Shown one piece after another: positions 8,333-16,325 of a stretch of 58,713 nt of DNA. Origin of the DNA: Bacillota bacterium. GTDB lineage: Bacteria > Bacillota > Clostridia > Christensenellales > Aristaeellaceae. The notes beneath the pieces are model-generated. The model made no database searches. It had not been told where the DNA came from and was given only the letters and a program-made list of their open reading frames with translations. The stretch spans positions 1 through 58,713 of the forward strand of contig JAEWYP010000047.1 in the NCBI GenBank assembly GCA_023395615.1, written 5' to 3'. Each line of letters begins with the position of its first letter. Within the stretch, counting starts at the first letter, position 1. The position numbers were made by a program, and so were the translations under genes.

Positions 8333-9034
8333 ATGTGTATGAAGCGTTCCTGTCGGTTCTTTGCACTCCTGCTGGTTACCCTGTTTGCCGCGCTCCCCGC
8401 GTTGGCCACCGAAACCCCCGCGACGACCGACGCGCCGACTGCGCCCGCGAGCTCCGCCACCGCAGTACCGGTTTCCACCGCGGCGCCCTTTTCGCTGGCC
8501 GATCTGACGCTGAACAACGTTACACCGGGCCTGACGATGGATGCCGTGAAGGCGGCGTTGGGAGCGCCCATGAGCCAGGGAACCGAAACCACCAGCCCCG
8601 CGACCGGTTCAAAACTACAGGACTGGAACTATGATGGTCTGCTTGTTTCCTTTACCGACGGGCTTGTCAGCTGCATTGATACCACCAGCGATGCTTATCA
8701 GGGCCCGCGTGGGCTTCGTGTTGGTGATTCGGAAGAGACCGTGAGGAACGCTTTCTATTACGACGTTGCAGAAAAACATCGGACGGTGCTCTATTCCGCA
8801 GGCTGGATCGATTCCCTCAGCGAACCGTTCCCTCCTTGCGGTACCGCGACCAAATGGGACGACGGCACGCTTTACTATCAGTATCTGGCCCCGGTGCAGC
8901 CCTACTCGGCGGATGTCCTTGCCGCGCCGGAAACCTACCTGTTCCAAAAGCACGCCTGCCTGACGCTGATCCTCGACAAGGAAACAAAGACCGTTACCGA
9001 CCTGAGCTGGTTTGTGGACGCCATGGCGGAGTAA
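8333..9034 (+). CDS. secreted protein of unknown function
   Basis: I do not recognise a named family. The 233-residue product begins with a clear signal peptide (KR followed by a hydrophobic run FFALLLVTLFAALPA and a likely AxA-type cleavage at ALA-TE), then a low-complexity Thr/Ala/Pro linker (~residues 26-55), then a globular domain with repeated aromatic and glycine turns (LTLNNVTPGLTMDAVKAALG, LRVGDSEETVRNAF) reminiscent of SH3-like or SmpA/OmlA-type substrate folds. Two starts are possible: ATG at 8333 (4 nt after AAGGAG) or ATG at 8339 (10 nt after it). It lies 23 nt after pdp and may be co-transcribed. The linker suggests tethering or cell-wall proximity. Confidence 0.6.
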   Translation: MCMKRSCRFFALLLVTLFAALPALATETPATTDAPTAPASSATAVPVSTAAPFSLADLTLNNVTPGLTMDAVKAALGAPMSQGTETTSPATGSKLQDWNYDGLLVSFTDGLVSCIDTTSDAYQGPRGLRVGDSEETVRNAFYYDVAEKHRTVLYSAGWIDSLSEPFPPCGTATKWDDGTLYYQYLAPVQPYSADVLAAPETYLFQKHACLTLILDKETKTVTDLSWFVDAMAE

Positions 9035-9078
9035 CGCCGAAAACCACATAATTGCCTATGAATACCTTCGGATTCGAA

Positions 9079-9107
9079 TTGACACTGTATCAGCCGCATG
9101 CTATAAT
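9079..9107 (+). promoter_or_regulatory. SigA promoter of the cation ATPase
   Basis: TTGACA (9079-9084), a 17-nt spacer and TATAAT (9102-9107) make a consensus promoter. Transcription should begin near 9114, just before the riboswitch. Confidence 0.85.
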
Positions 9108-9123
9108 CATGCTTATTCCACGC

Positions 9124-9216
9124 CATGAGGGAGTAATTCGCGTCGATACGCGGCCTGGTCAACAGCACCGCGGGCTTCATTGTCCGCCTGGCCGGCCTTA
9201 ATGAATGAGACTCATG
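9124..9216 (+). promoter_or_regulatory. yybP-ykoY (manganese) riboswitch aptamer
   Basis: The leader carries the hallmarks of the yybP-ykoY family, an Mn2+-sensing riboswitch: closing stem P1 formed by CATGAG (9124-9129) and CTCATG (9211-9216), the GGGAGTA bulge segment (9129-9135), the GTCAACA loop (9158-9164), a GC-rich arm GCCTGGCCGGC, and the GAATGAGAC 3' segment. Downstream, GCCTGTATA (9225-9233) pairs perfectly with TATACAGGC (9246-9254) just before the ribosome site, while TACAG/CTGTA offers an alternative pairing with the 3' flank of P1; no U-tract follows, so control is probably translational. The family commonly precedes P-type ATPases and TerC proteins, in keeping with the gene that follows. 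Confidence 0.87.
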
Positions 9217-9276
9217 TACAGCATGCCTGTATATGGGTCTTTCTCTATACAGGCAAATCGGAAAGGAGCTTTTACC

Positions 9277-11910
9277 GTGTTATATTACACCCGGGAAAGC
9301 CAGGAAGTGCTTGATTCGCTTGGCGCGAATTACAATGGGCTTAGCGAGGCGGAGGCACAGGCACGCCTGGCTAAGAATGGAAAAAACAAGCTGATCGAGG
9401 GGAAGAAAATCTCTCTGTTCAGACGATTTCTGTCTCAGTTGGCCGACCCGATGATTATTGTGCTGCTGGTCGCAGCGGCCTTAAGCGGCGTTACCTCCGC
9501 TTACGCGGGCGAATCCTTTGCCGACGTTTTCATCATCCTGTTTGTGGTCATCCTGAACGCCGTATTGGGCGTGGTACAGGAAAGCAAGGCTGAGGAGGCC
9601 ATCGCCGCCCTGAAAGAGATGACCGCCAGCACCTCCAAAGTGTGGCGGGATGGACAGCTGACCCATGTGAAAAGCGAAGACCTCGTTCTGGGCGACGTAA
9701 TCACACTGGAAGCGGGCGACTCGGTACCGGCTGACGCACGGATCCTGGAATGCGCCTCCATGAAGGTAGAAGAAGCTGCCCTGACCGGCGAATCCGTACC
9801 CGTACAAAAGGAAAGCGAAGCCATTACAGCCCCGCACGGCGACGTGCCGCTGGGCGACCGGCGTAACATGCTGTACATGGGCAGCACCGTGGTCTATGGG
9901 CGCGGGTTGGCGGTTGTGTGCGCTACCGGCATGGCAACCGAAATGGGCAAAATCGCCGATGCGCTGTCCAAGGCGGAAGACGAAAGCACCCCGCTGCAAA
10001 AAAAGCTGTCCGGGTTAAGCCGCATCCTCACCTGGCTGGTGCTGGGCATCGGCGTAGTGATCTTCATTACAGGCGTTTTAAAGGCCGGTCGGATCAACGC
10101 GGAAGTGCTGATTCACACCTTCATGCTGGCCGTAAGCCTTGCCGTGGCGGCGATCCCGGAAGGGCTGGCTGCAGTCGTTACCATCGTGTTGTCCATCGGT
10201 GTAACCAAAATGAGCCGGCGCAACGCCGTAATCCGCCGCCTGACCGCGGTGGAAACGCTGGGCTGCGCACAGGTGATCTGTTCGGATAAAACGGGCACCC
10301 TTACCCAGAATCGTATGACAGTGGTTGATACGTACGGCGCGGATACCGCGCTGCTTGCCAAAGCCATGGCGCTCTGCTCCGACGCGGAGCTGGACGAAAA
10401 CGGCGCAGCGGTAGGTGAACCGACCGAATGCGCGCTGGTCGCCTACGCGTCGAAGCAGGGATTGGCCAAGCCTGACCTGAAAGCGCATTACCCGCGTGTT
10501 GGCGAGGCGCCGTTTGACAGTATGCGCAAGATGATGAGCACGGTTCACAGGGATGACGACGGTTTTGTACAGTATACCAAAGGTGCGCCGGATGAATTAC
10601 TGTCCCGTTGCACCCGCGTGCTTACCCCGCAGGGCGTGAAGCCCATCACAGAGGAACTGCGCTCGGAAATTCTCCGTCAAAACAAGAAGATGGCGGATCG
10701 AGCGCTTCGCGTGCTTGCCGCGGCCACTCGGGAGTGGCCTGTTCTGCCCTCCTCCTTCGAACCGGAAACACTGGAAAGCGACATGGTGTTTATCGGGCTT
10801 TCCGGAATGATCGACCCGGTACGCGAGGAAGTACTGCCCGCGCTGCAGGAATGCCGTACCGCCGGAATCCGTGTGGTGATGATTACCGGCGACCATATTG
10901 ATACGGCAACGGCGATTGCGAAGGAACTGGGGATTCTGACCGATCCCTCGCAGGCCATCCTGGGTCAGAAGCTGAACACAATGACCGATGAAGAGCTGGA
11001 CAGGACCATTGAGCATTACACGGTTTACGCGCGCGTACAGCCAGAGCATAAGGTACGTATCGTAAACGCCTGGAAACGCAAGGGTATGGTCGTCGCCATG
11101 ACGGGTGACGGCGTGAACGACGCGCCCAGTATCAAGGCCGCCGATATCGGAATCGGCATGGGCATCACCGGCACCGACGTAACCAAGAACGTCGCGGATA
11201 TGATCCTCGCAGACGACAACTTTGCCACCATCGTAGGCGCGGTGGAGGAAGGCCGCAAAATCTATTCCAATATCCGCAAAGCGATCCAATTTCTGCTCTC
11301 CTCCAACCTCAGCGAAGTGGTTGCCATCTTTGCCGCTACCATGCTGGGCTTTACCCTGCTGCAGCCGGCTCACATCCTGTGGATCAACCTGATTACCGAC
11401 AGTCTCCCCGCGCTGGCGCTTGGCATGGAACCCGATGAAAAAGATTCGATGAAACAACCCCCGCGCAGTAATACGGAAGGAATCTTCGCAGGCGGCGTGG
11501 GGACCGACATCGCCTATCAGGGCGTTCTGGTCGCACTGCTGACCCTTGCGGCCTACCTGATCGGCCACCGGGTAGAATCCGGTCTCTGGGCGCTGGTCAA
11601 CAGCCCCGACGGCGTAACTATGGCGTTCTTAACCATGTCGATGGCTGAAATCTTTCAGGCGTTTAATATGCGCTCCCGTCGCGGTTCGGTATTCACGCTT
11701 CGCAAACAGAACCCCTATCTGTGGGGTGCGACAGGCATCGCCCTGCTGCTGACGGCGGCGGTAATCTACGTGCCTTTCCTGAGCAGCGCTTTCAGCTTTA
11801 CTCCGATCAGCCTGAAAGAATATCTGATCGCGCTCGGGCTGGCCGTGCTGATTGTTCCTCTGGTGGAACTGGTCAAACTGATTCAACGCCGCGCACGTCG
11901 TAGAAAATAA
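9277..11910 (+). CDS. P2-type cation-transporting ATPase, probable Mn2+ (or Ca2+) exporter
   Basis: An 877-residue integral membrane ATPase of the SERCA/PMCA-like P2 group. Visible: an N-terminal cation-ATPase segment, the actuator motif LTGESVPVQK, the TM4 ion-site AAIPEGLAAVVT, the phosphorylation loop CSDKTGTLTQNRM, the nucleotide-binding KGAPDELLSRC, the hinge MTGDGVNDAPSIKAADIG and a six-helix C-terminal membrane region ending in a basic tail. I chose the GTG at 9277 because AAAGGAG lies 8 nt upstream; the frame opens further but into the riboswitch hairpin. Similarity alone would suggest Ca2+; the manganese riboswitch upstream argues for Mn2+ efflux, as for yybP-ykoY controlled ATPases in other Firmicutes. 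It stands alone as a single-gene unit. Confidence 0.92.
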   Translation: MLYYTRESQEVLDSLGANYNGLSEAEAQARLAKNGKNKLIEGKKISLFRRFLSQLADPMIIVLLVAAALSGVTSAYAGESFADVFIILFVVILNAVLGVVQESKAEEAIAALKEMTASTSKVWRDGQLTHVKSEDLVLGDVITLEAGDSVPADARILECASMKVEEAALTGESVPVQKESEAITAPHGDVPLGDRRNMLYMGSTVVYGRGLAVVCATGMATEMGKIADALSKAEDESTPLQKKLSGLSRILTWLVLGIGVVIFITGVLKAGRINAEVLIHTFMLAVSLAVAAIPEGLAAVVTIVLSIGVTKMSRRNAVIRRLTAVETLGCAQVICSDKTGTLTQNRMTVVDTYGADTALLAKAMALCSDAELDENGAAVGEPTECALVAYASKQGLAKPDLKAHYPRVGEAPFDSMRKMMSTVHRDDDGFVQYTKGAPDELLSRCTRVLTPQGVKPITEELRSEILRQNKKMADRALRVLAAATREWPVLPSSFEPETLESDMVFIGLSGMIDPVREEVLPALQECRTAGIRVVMITGDHIDTATAIAKELGILTDPSQAILGQKLNTMTDEELDRTIEHYTVYARVQPEHKVRIVNAWKRKGMVVAMTGDGVNDAPSIKAADIGIGMGITGTDVTKNVADMILADDNFATIVGAVEEGRKIYSNIRKAIQFLLSSNLSEVVAIFAATMLGFTLLQPAHILWINLITDSLPALALGMEPDEKDSMKQPPRSNTEGIFAGGVGTDIAYQGVLVALLTLAAYLIGHRVESGLWALVNSPDGVTMAFLTMSMAEIFQAFNMRSRRGSVFTLRKQNPYLWGATGIALLLTAAVIYVPFLSSAFSFTPISLKEYLIALGLAVLIVPLVELVKLIQRRARRRK

Positions 11911-11921
11911 CGCATCGAAAA

Positions 11922-11960
11922 GGCAGAGGCCGTCCGGAACCGGACGGCCTCTGCCTTTTT
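11922..11960 (+). terminator. strong intrinsic terminator after the ATPase gene
   Basis: A 16-bp perfect stem (11922-11937 with 11940-11955) with a 2-nt AA loop is followed by TTTTT and preceded by AAAA, so it can act in both directions. Confidence 0.9.
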
Positions 11961-11981
11961 ACAGACCACCTATGAGCCGCA

Positions 11982-12265
11982 AACCGCAGATTGCTCAAAA
12001 AGGTTCAGATGCCAGAAAGCAAGGGTGGCAAGAAGTTTAGCTTACCGTTTGTAAGTGATGCCCCTTACCAACCCGTAGCTGATACTATTTCAAATCATTA
12101 ACGCTCCAATATCGCGGCGCTTTGATCCTGTGACTTCGTCGCGAAGTCTTGACGTAGCCACCGCTACGCCTTCGCCTCCTCTCCTCGTCACAGAATAAAA
12201 TCGCTCGCGATCTTAAGCGCATTAATGAATTGAAGTAGTATGACAACGCAGACAAGCCTTTTTCA
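11982..12265 (-). repeat. dispersed structured repeat, copy 1 (interrupted)
   Basis: Read on the minus strand, this sequence matches the segment at 50467-50580 over its whole length: shared blocks include TCTGCGTTGTCA, GCTACGGG, GTAAGC, CCTTGCTT, CTGGC, GAACC and CTGCGGTT in the same order. The copy is interrupted by a 158-bp insertion at 12083-12240. A stem GTAAG (12051-12055)/CTTAC (12064-12068) corresponds to GCAAG/CTTGC in the other copy, i.e. a compensatory base-pair change, which suggests selection on structure. Both copies lie between convergent genes right behind terminator hairpins. Identity is unknown; it may be a REP-like element or a non-coding RNA remnant. Confidence 0.8.
12083..12240. 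mobile_element. 158-bp palindromic MITE-like insertion with 3-bp target duplication
   Basis: The element begins TACTATTTCAAATCATTAA and, on the opposite strand, TACTACTTCAATTCATTAA; these imperfect terminal inverted repeats extend inward for ~50 nt to GTGAC, and the centre folds again (GGCGTAGC/GCTACGTC, GCGAAG/CTTCGC), so the whole is one long hairpin. It is flanked by TGA on both sides (12080-12082 and 12241-12243), and the other repeat copy at 50467 has a single TCA (TGA on the complementary strand) with no insert at exactly that site. It has no coding capacity, so it must move using a transposase encoded elsewhere. Confidence 0.8.
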
Positions 12266-12274
12266 GCAATCCGA

Positions 12275-12300
12275 AAGGCCGCCCGGAAGCGGACGGCCTT
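12275..12300 (-). terminator. terminator for the minus-strand membrane-protein gene
   Basis: Arms 12275-12284 and 12291-12300 (AAGGCCGTCC with GGGCGGCCTT on the minus strand, one G-U pair) form a 10-bp stem 9 nt after the stop codon, followed on the minus strand by a weak TTT. Confidence 0.65.
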
Positions 12301-12308
12301 AACGAGTT

Positions 12309-12668
12309 TCAGGACTTGGCGGGTTTCCCGTTCAGAACAGCTGCGACGGGAATCGCCAGAAAGATCATCCAGCCGGGGTGCCACAGATTAAAGAAAAAGC
12401 CCAGCACCAGATAGATCAGCGTGATCATCACGGGGTTCAGCCAGCGTTCCGCCGTATTCTTCGGCTTCATGTAATACAGCGGAATGGTCAGAAACAGCAG
12501 CCAGCCGGGATGCCATAAGTTGAAGAAGAAACCCAACACCAGATATAGAATGGTGATGAACATCGGATAAGCGCCATCCATTTTTCGGCGGCTTTCCGCT
12601 TCCTGTTCCTTCGCTTTGGCTTCGTAATAGCTGCCTTCCGGTCCAAGCGCGTCGTTAGAATTTCCCAT
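12309..12668 (-). CDS. small membrane protein with duplicated hydrophobic module
   Basis: A 119-residue protein with no recognised family name. After a charged ~40-residue N-terminus (EAKAKEQEAESRRK) come two nearly identical hydrophobic modules: the first contains YLVLGFFFNLWHPGWLLFL and the second YLVLGFFFNLWHPGWMIFL, joined by a basic linker (MKPKNTAERW). Each module would span the membrane as a hairpin or one to two helices around the invariant NLWHPGW. This is a recent or strongly constrained internal duplication. GAGGAGG lies 8-9 nt before the ATG at 12668. It follows hpf by 70 nt on the same strand and could be co-transcribed. Function unknown; structural or stress-linked roles are speculation. 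Confidence 0.7.
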   Translation of the reverse strand: MGNSNDALGPEGSYYEAKAKEQEAESRRKMDGAYPMFITILYLVLGFFFNLWHPGWLLFLTIPLYYMKPKNTAERWLNPVMITLIYLVLGFFFNLWHPGWMIFLAIPVAAVLNGKPAKS

Positions 12669-12738
12669 GGGATTCTCCTCCTCTATCCTGCCGGGCGGTA
12701 TGTTCACTCCCGTACAGCTTCGCCTGCGCTGCGTGCGT

Positions 12739-13278
12739 TCAGGCTTCCGGTTCCAACAGGCCCAAGTCTCCATCCTTACGCAGGTACAGGACGGTAGTAC
12801 GGTTGGTATCAATATTCACGAAAACGAAGAAGCTGTGTCCGAGCAGGTCCATCTGCAATACTGCATCATCCACGGACATCGGGCGAACAGGGTAGGTTTT
12901 ATTGCGCACGATTCTGCGCTTTTCGTCCTCATTTCCGCTGTCTTCGACATATTCGTATTCTTCGGTCTGGAAAGCACCCTCACGAATCCGCTTACCAAGC
13001 TTGGTGCGATGCTTGTGGATTTGTTTTTCCAGCCTTGCAAGCGCCTGGTCAATGCTTACATACAGGTTATCTTCATTGCTGGCTTCGGCGCGTAGCACCA
13101 CGCCTTCAAAGGGAACGGTAATTTCGCAGGTACGGCGGTTGTTTTTCTCACGGGTCAGGCGTACAAAAATCTGCGTATCGGGGTTTAAGTAGCGCTCCAT
13201 CTTGTTGATCTTTTTCATCACGCGCTCGTTAATCCCCGGAGAAACGACCATATCTTTACCGGTTATCACAGTCTTCAT
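12739..13278 (-). CDS. hpf: ribosome hibernation promoting factor, long form
   Basis: Long-form HPF/RaiA (179 aa) dimerises 70S ribosomes into inactive 100S particles in stationary phase. The N-terminal ribosome-binding domain (MKTVITGKDMVVSPGINE to ~residue 100, with the basic LEKQIHKHRTKLGKR helix) is joined by an acidic linker to the C-terminal dimerisation domain (VRNKTYPVRPMSVDDAVLQM ... NRTTVLYLRKDGDLGLLEP). The ATG at 13278 is preceded by AAAGGAG with 9-nt spacing; the adjacent GTG at 13281 is a possible alternative. The 400-nt region upstream contains TTATAAT on the minus strand near 13484 as a possible -10 box but no convincing -35. Confidence 0.95.
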   Translation of the reverse strand: MKTVITGKDMVVSPGINERVMKKINKMERYLNPDTQIFVRLTREKNNRRTCEITVPFEGVVLRAEASNEDNLYVSIDQALARLEKQIHKHRTKLGKRIREGAFQTEEYEYVEDSGNEDEKRRIVRNKTYPVRPMSVDDAVLQMDLLGHSFFVFVNIDTNRTTVLYLRKDGDLGLLEPEA

Positions 13279-13579
13279 CACAGTTTGCTCCTTTGTTGAA
13301 AATTCTTCCGACGGATAATTCCGCCTGATGGGAGTTTATTCCCGAATTCTCCAAGGGAACCACGCTCCTTTCGGTTTTCACCTCAGGTGCCTTCATGAAT
13401 TGCATTCGACATCGAAGGCATTTTCCCCTTCCGGGTTCGCAAATCCGGTTCAGTTTACGCTGTTCCTTCTTGCTACCATTATTATAACCGAAATCAGTTC
13501 ATCACAAACCTGTTTTGTCCGTTTCCCCCACTTTCACGCCTCAACACCGCTATCTCGCTCTCCGCACTTTGCGAGATGG

Positions 13580-13605
13580 AAAAGGGAGCCCGAAGCGGCT
13601 CCCTT
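13580..13605 (-). terminator. terminator of the branched-chain amino-acid transporter operon
   Basis: Stem AAGGGAGCC (582-590 of 13 kb) with GGCTCCCTT (597-605), loop of six, followed on the minus strand by TTTTCC. It lies 110 nt after the livF stop. The rest of the 13282-13713 interval shows only the hpf 5' region and no further gene. Confidence 0.8.
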
Positions 13606-13713
13606 CTGAATTTACCGATTCAGGTTTAACTGAATATCGAACATAATCAACACAGGAATTGATCCGGGGATTTTTTACCGCGTCTGCCTGCCATTCCGGA
13701 AAGCATTCGCCGC

Positions 13714-14424
13714 TCAGGTGCCAAGATAAGCGCTTTTCACCTTGTCATCGTTCAACAGTTCCGCGGCTTTCCCCTCCATGGTGATGCTGCCCGTTTCCAG
13801 CACGTAGGCACGGTTGGCGATGGACAGGGCCATATGCGCGTTTTGCTCCACCAGCAGGATGGTGGTGCCTTCCTGATTGATATCCCGAATAATGGCGAAA
13901 ATTTCCTCCACCAGAATTGGAGACAACCCCATGGACGGTTCGTCCATCATCAACAGCGTGGGGTGCGCCATCAGCGCCCGGCCCGTCGCCAGCATCTGCT
14001 GTTCGCCGCCGGAGAGTGTTCCCGCAATCTGTTTTACACGTTCTTTCAAACGCGGAAAATGCCCGAATACCATATCCAGGTCACATAGCATCTCACTCTT
14101 GTTCCGACGGGAGTACGCGCCCATCTCCAGATTTTCCAATACCGTCATGGCAGCAAAAATGCGACGGCCTTCCGGCACCTGTGACATCCCTTTGCCAACC
14201 AGTTTAAAAGCATCCATCCCGTTCAGATTTTCGCCTTTAAACATGATCGTTCCGCTTTTAGCCGGAATCAGGTGAGAGATTGCATGTAGCGTGGACGTTT
14301 TTCCGGCGCCGTTCGCGCCAATCAGGGTGACGATTTCTCCCTGTTCCACCGTAAAACTCACATCGTGCAGGGCATGGATCGCGCCATAATATACATTCAG
14401 TCCTTTAACCTCAAGCATTGCCAT
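13714..14424 (-). CDS. livF: ABC transporter ATPase, LivF-type (branched-chain amino acids)
   Basis: A 236-residue ABC ATPase, the second of the two nucleotide-binding subunits of a HAAT-family importer. Walker A GANGAGKTSTLHAIS, signature LSGGEQQMLATGRALM and Walker B LLMMDEPSMGLSP are intact; the ending VKSAYLGT is the typical LivF C-terminus. The start at 14424 overlaps the end of the upstream LivM-LivG gene by 14 nt, indicating coupled translation. It ends the liv operon. Substrate is probably leucine/isoleucine/valine, but HAAT systems also carry other amino acids or amides, so the substrate is inferred from family only. Confidence 0.93.
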   Translation of the reverse strand: MAMLEVKGLNVYYGAIHALHDVSFTVEQGEIVTLIGANGAGKTSTLHAISHLIPAKSGTIMFKGENLNGMDAFKLVGKGMSQVPEGRRIFAAMTVLENLEMGAYSRRNKSEMLCDLDMVFGHFPRLKERVKQIAGTLSGGEQQMLATGRALMAHPTLLMMDEPSMGLSPILVEEIFAIIRDINQEGTTILLVEQNAHMALSIANRAYVLETGSITMEGKAAELLNDDKVKSAYLGT

Positions 14425-16315
14425 TGCGAATCACCTCCAGCTCCGCCTGCGCTTTGCCGCTCTGGTCACTGTGGCCCAGATAGGCGCGTACCACTTCGGG
14501 ATTATTGCGAATCTCGGCAGGCTTGCCCTCCGCAATCACACGGCCGTAGTTGAGCACATAAATACGTTCGCAGATGCCCATGACCAGTTTCATGTCGTGC
14601 TCAATCAGCAGAATCGTAATGTGGAAACGGTCGCGGATCAGGTTAATTGTCTCCATCAGTTCCTTTGTTTCAATCGGGTTCATGCCCGCGGCAGGCTCGT
14701 CCAGCAACAGCACCTTGGGGTTGCTGGCCAGCGCCCGGCAGATTTCCAGCTTGCGCTGTTGTCCGTAGGGCAGGCCGTCGGCAGGGGTATCGGCAACATC
14801 CTCCATGCTGAACACCTGCAGCAGTTCCCGTGCGCGAAGGTCAATGCCTTCCTCCTCCCGTACATAGCGTGGCAGGCGGAAAATTCCCGTCGCCGGAGAA
14901 TAATGCATACGTGTGTGGAACGCAACCTTCACGTTTTCCAGCACCGTCATGCTCTTAAACAACCGGATGTTCTGGAAGGTGCGGGCAATCCCGTTAGCGA
15001 CGATTTCATAAGTTTTCTGTCCGACTATGGACTTGCCAAGCAGCAGGATATCGCCGTCGGTTGGCAGATATACGCCGGTCAGCATGTTGAAAACGGTTGT
15101 TTTCCCCGCACCGTTGGGGCCGATCAACCCGACGATTTCATTATCGTACAGGCGCAGGTTCACTTCTTCCGCCGCGTGCAGGCCCCCGAAGCGGATGCCC
15201 AGATTCCGGGTCTCCAGCACCGGTTCGCCTTCCTGTAACGGATAGGCGGGCAGATCCGGCATGATCGGTTCGCGTCCGGCTTTCACGCTTTCGTCGGTCA
15301 GCCCCGCTTTGGGCGTATCTTTTACTTTCGGCTGGATTTTGAGCAGTTTCCGTACCCAGCCAAACAGGCTGTTCCACACAAAGGTCAGCGAGAACTCGGC
15401 TGTGCCCATCAGCCCCTTGGGACGGAAGAGCATCATTACGATCAGGATAATGCTGTACAAAAGCATCCGGTAATCGGAAAATTCACGCAGCAGTTCCGGA
15501 AGCAGCGTGAGCACAGACGCGGCAATGATACTGCCGGTAATACTGCCCATGCCGCCCAGCACCACCATGACCAGATATTCAATGGATTTGTTAAAATCAA
15601 ACGTCGCGGCGGATACACGGCCGATCTGGTGAGCATACAAGCCGCCCGCGATGCCCGCGAAAAACGCGGCAAAGGTAAAGGCGAAAATTTTATACCGCGT
15701 TACCGATACCCCCGTCGCTTCCGCAGCAACGGAATTTTCACGGATGGAGATAATCGCACGGCCATGCCTGGAACGTCCCAACGTGAACATAACGATGATG
15801 ACCAGAATCATCAGCACATAGGTCAGCGTAAAGCTGTTCACGCGGGGAATACGGCTGATACCGCTTGCCCCGCCGGTAATTTGCAGGTTCTGGATAATCA
15901 CGCGGATGATCTCGCCGAATCCAAGGGTGATAATCGCTAAATAGTCGCCCTTCAGCCGCAGGGCGGGAACACCGATTAAAAATCCCATCACAGCTGCCAG
16001 CAAACCGCCTGCAAGCAGTGATATCGGCAAACAGGCCGTTGCGTTCCATCCGTACTGCTCCACAAGTGCTTTGGTGATCACGCCCGCGGTAAACGCGCCC
16101 ACGCTCATAAACCCGGCGTGGCCCAGCGCCAGTTCCCCCAGGAAGCCGGTGGTCAGGTTCAGGCTTACGGTCATGATCACATTGATGCCGATCATGATCA
16201 GGATACCGGTATAATACTTATTGATTGCCCCCGTACCGATCAGGGACGAGATGACAAAGTAAATCAGCAGGATTGCCGACAGGTTGAGCACATAAGACTT
16301 TAAATTGCGTTTCAT
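14411..16315 (-). CDS. LivM-LivG fusion: permease and ATPase in one polypeptide
   Basis: A single 634-residue frame encodes both a LivM-type permease (residues ~1-325; hydrophobic helices, with TVSLNLTTGFLGELALGHAG and the cytoplasmic-loop motif ALRLKGDYLAIITLGFGEI) and a LivG-type ATPase (~365-615; Walker A GPNGAGKTTVFNML, signature LPYGQQRKLEICRAL, Walker B LLLDEPAAGMNP, end VVRAYLG). A ~40-residue hydrophilic linker (KIQPKVKDTPKAGLTDES...) joins them. In most bacteria livM and livG are separate genes. No stop or frameshift is seen in the linker. The C-terminal tail beyond VVRAYLGHS is ~17 residues long and overlaps livF. The gene starts 10 nt after livH. Confidence 0.93.
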   Translation of the reverse strand: MKRNLKSYVLNLSAILLIYFVISSLIGTGAINKYYTGILIMIGINVIMTVSLNLTTGFLGELALGHAGFMSVGAFTAGVITKALVEQYGWNATACLPISLLAGGLLAAVMGFLIGVPALRLKGDYLAIITLGFGEIIRVIIQNLQITGGASGISRIPRVNSFTLTYVLMILVIIVMFTLGRSRHGRAIISIRENSVAAEATGVSVTRYKIFAFTFAAFFAGIAGGLYAHQIGRVSAATFDFNKSIEYLVMVVLGGMGSITGSIIAASVLTLLPELLREFSDYRMLLYSIILIVMMLFRPKGLMGTAEFSLTFVWNSLFGWVRKLLKIQPKVKDTPKAGLTDESVKAGREPIMPDLPAYPLQEGEPVLETRNLGIRFGGLHAAEEVNLRLYDNEIVGLIGPNGAGKTTVFNMLTGVYLPTDGDILLLGKSIVGQKTYEIVANGIARTFQNIRLFKSMTVLENVKVAFHTRMHYSPATGIFRLPRYVREEEGIDLRARELLQVFSMEDVADTPADGLPYGQQRKLEICRALASNPKVLLLDEPAAGMNPIETKELMETINLIRDRFHITILLIEHDMKLVMGICERIYVLNYGRVIAEGKPAEIRNNPEVVRAYLGHSDQSGKAQAELEVIRNGNA

Positions 16316-16325
16316 GCCGGCCGCC

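Noticed and set aside
8333..9034. Lipoprotein assignment of the secreted protein
   Set aside because: No cysteine follows the hydrophobic run in a lipobox position; cleavage by signal peptidase I fits better.
12085..12384. Open frame running through the palindromic insertion
   Set aside because: The sequence is a long palindrome of a mobile element; the frame has no ribosome site and no protein-like content.
13328..13609. Open frame in the region upstream of hpf
   Set aside because: It overlaps the terminator of the liv operon and the hpf leader, with no ribosome site; treated as non-coding.
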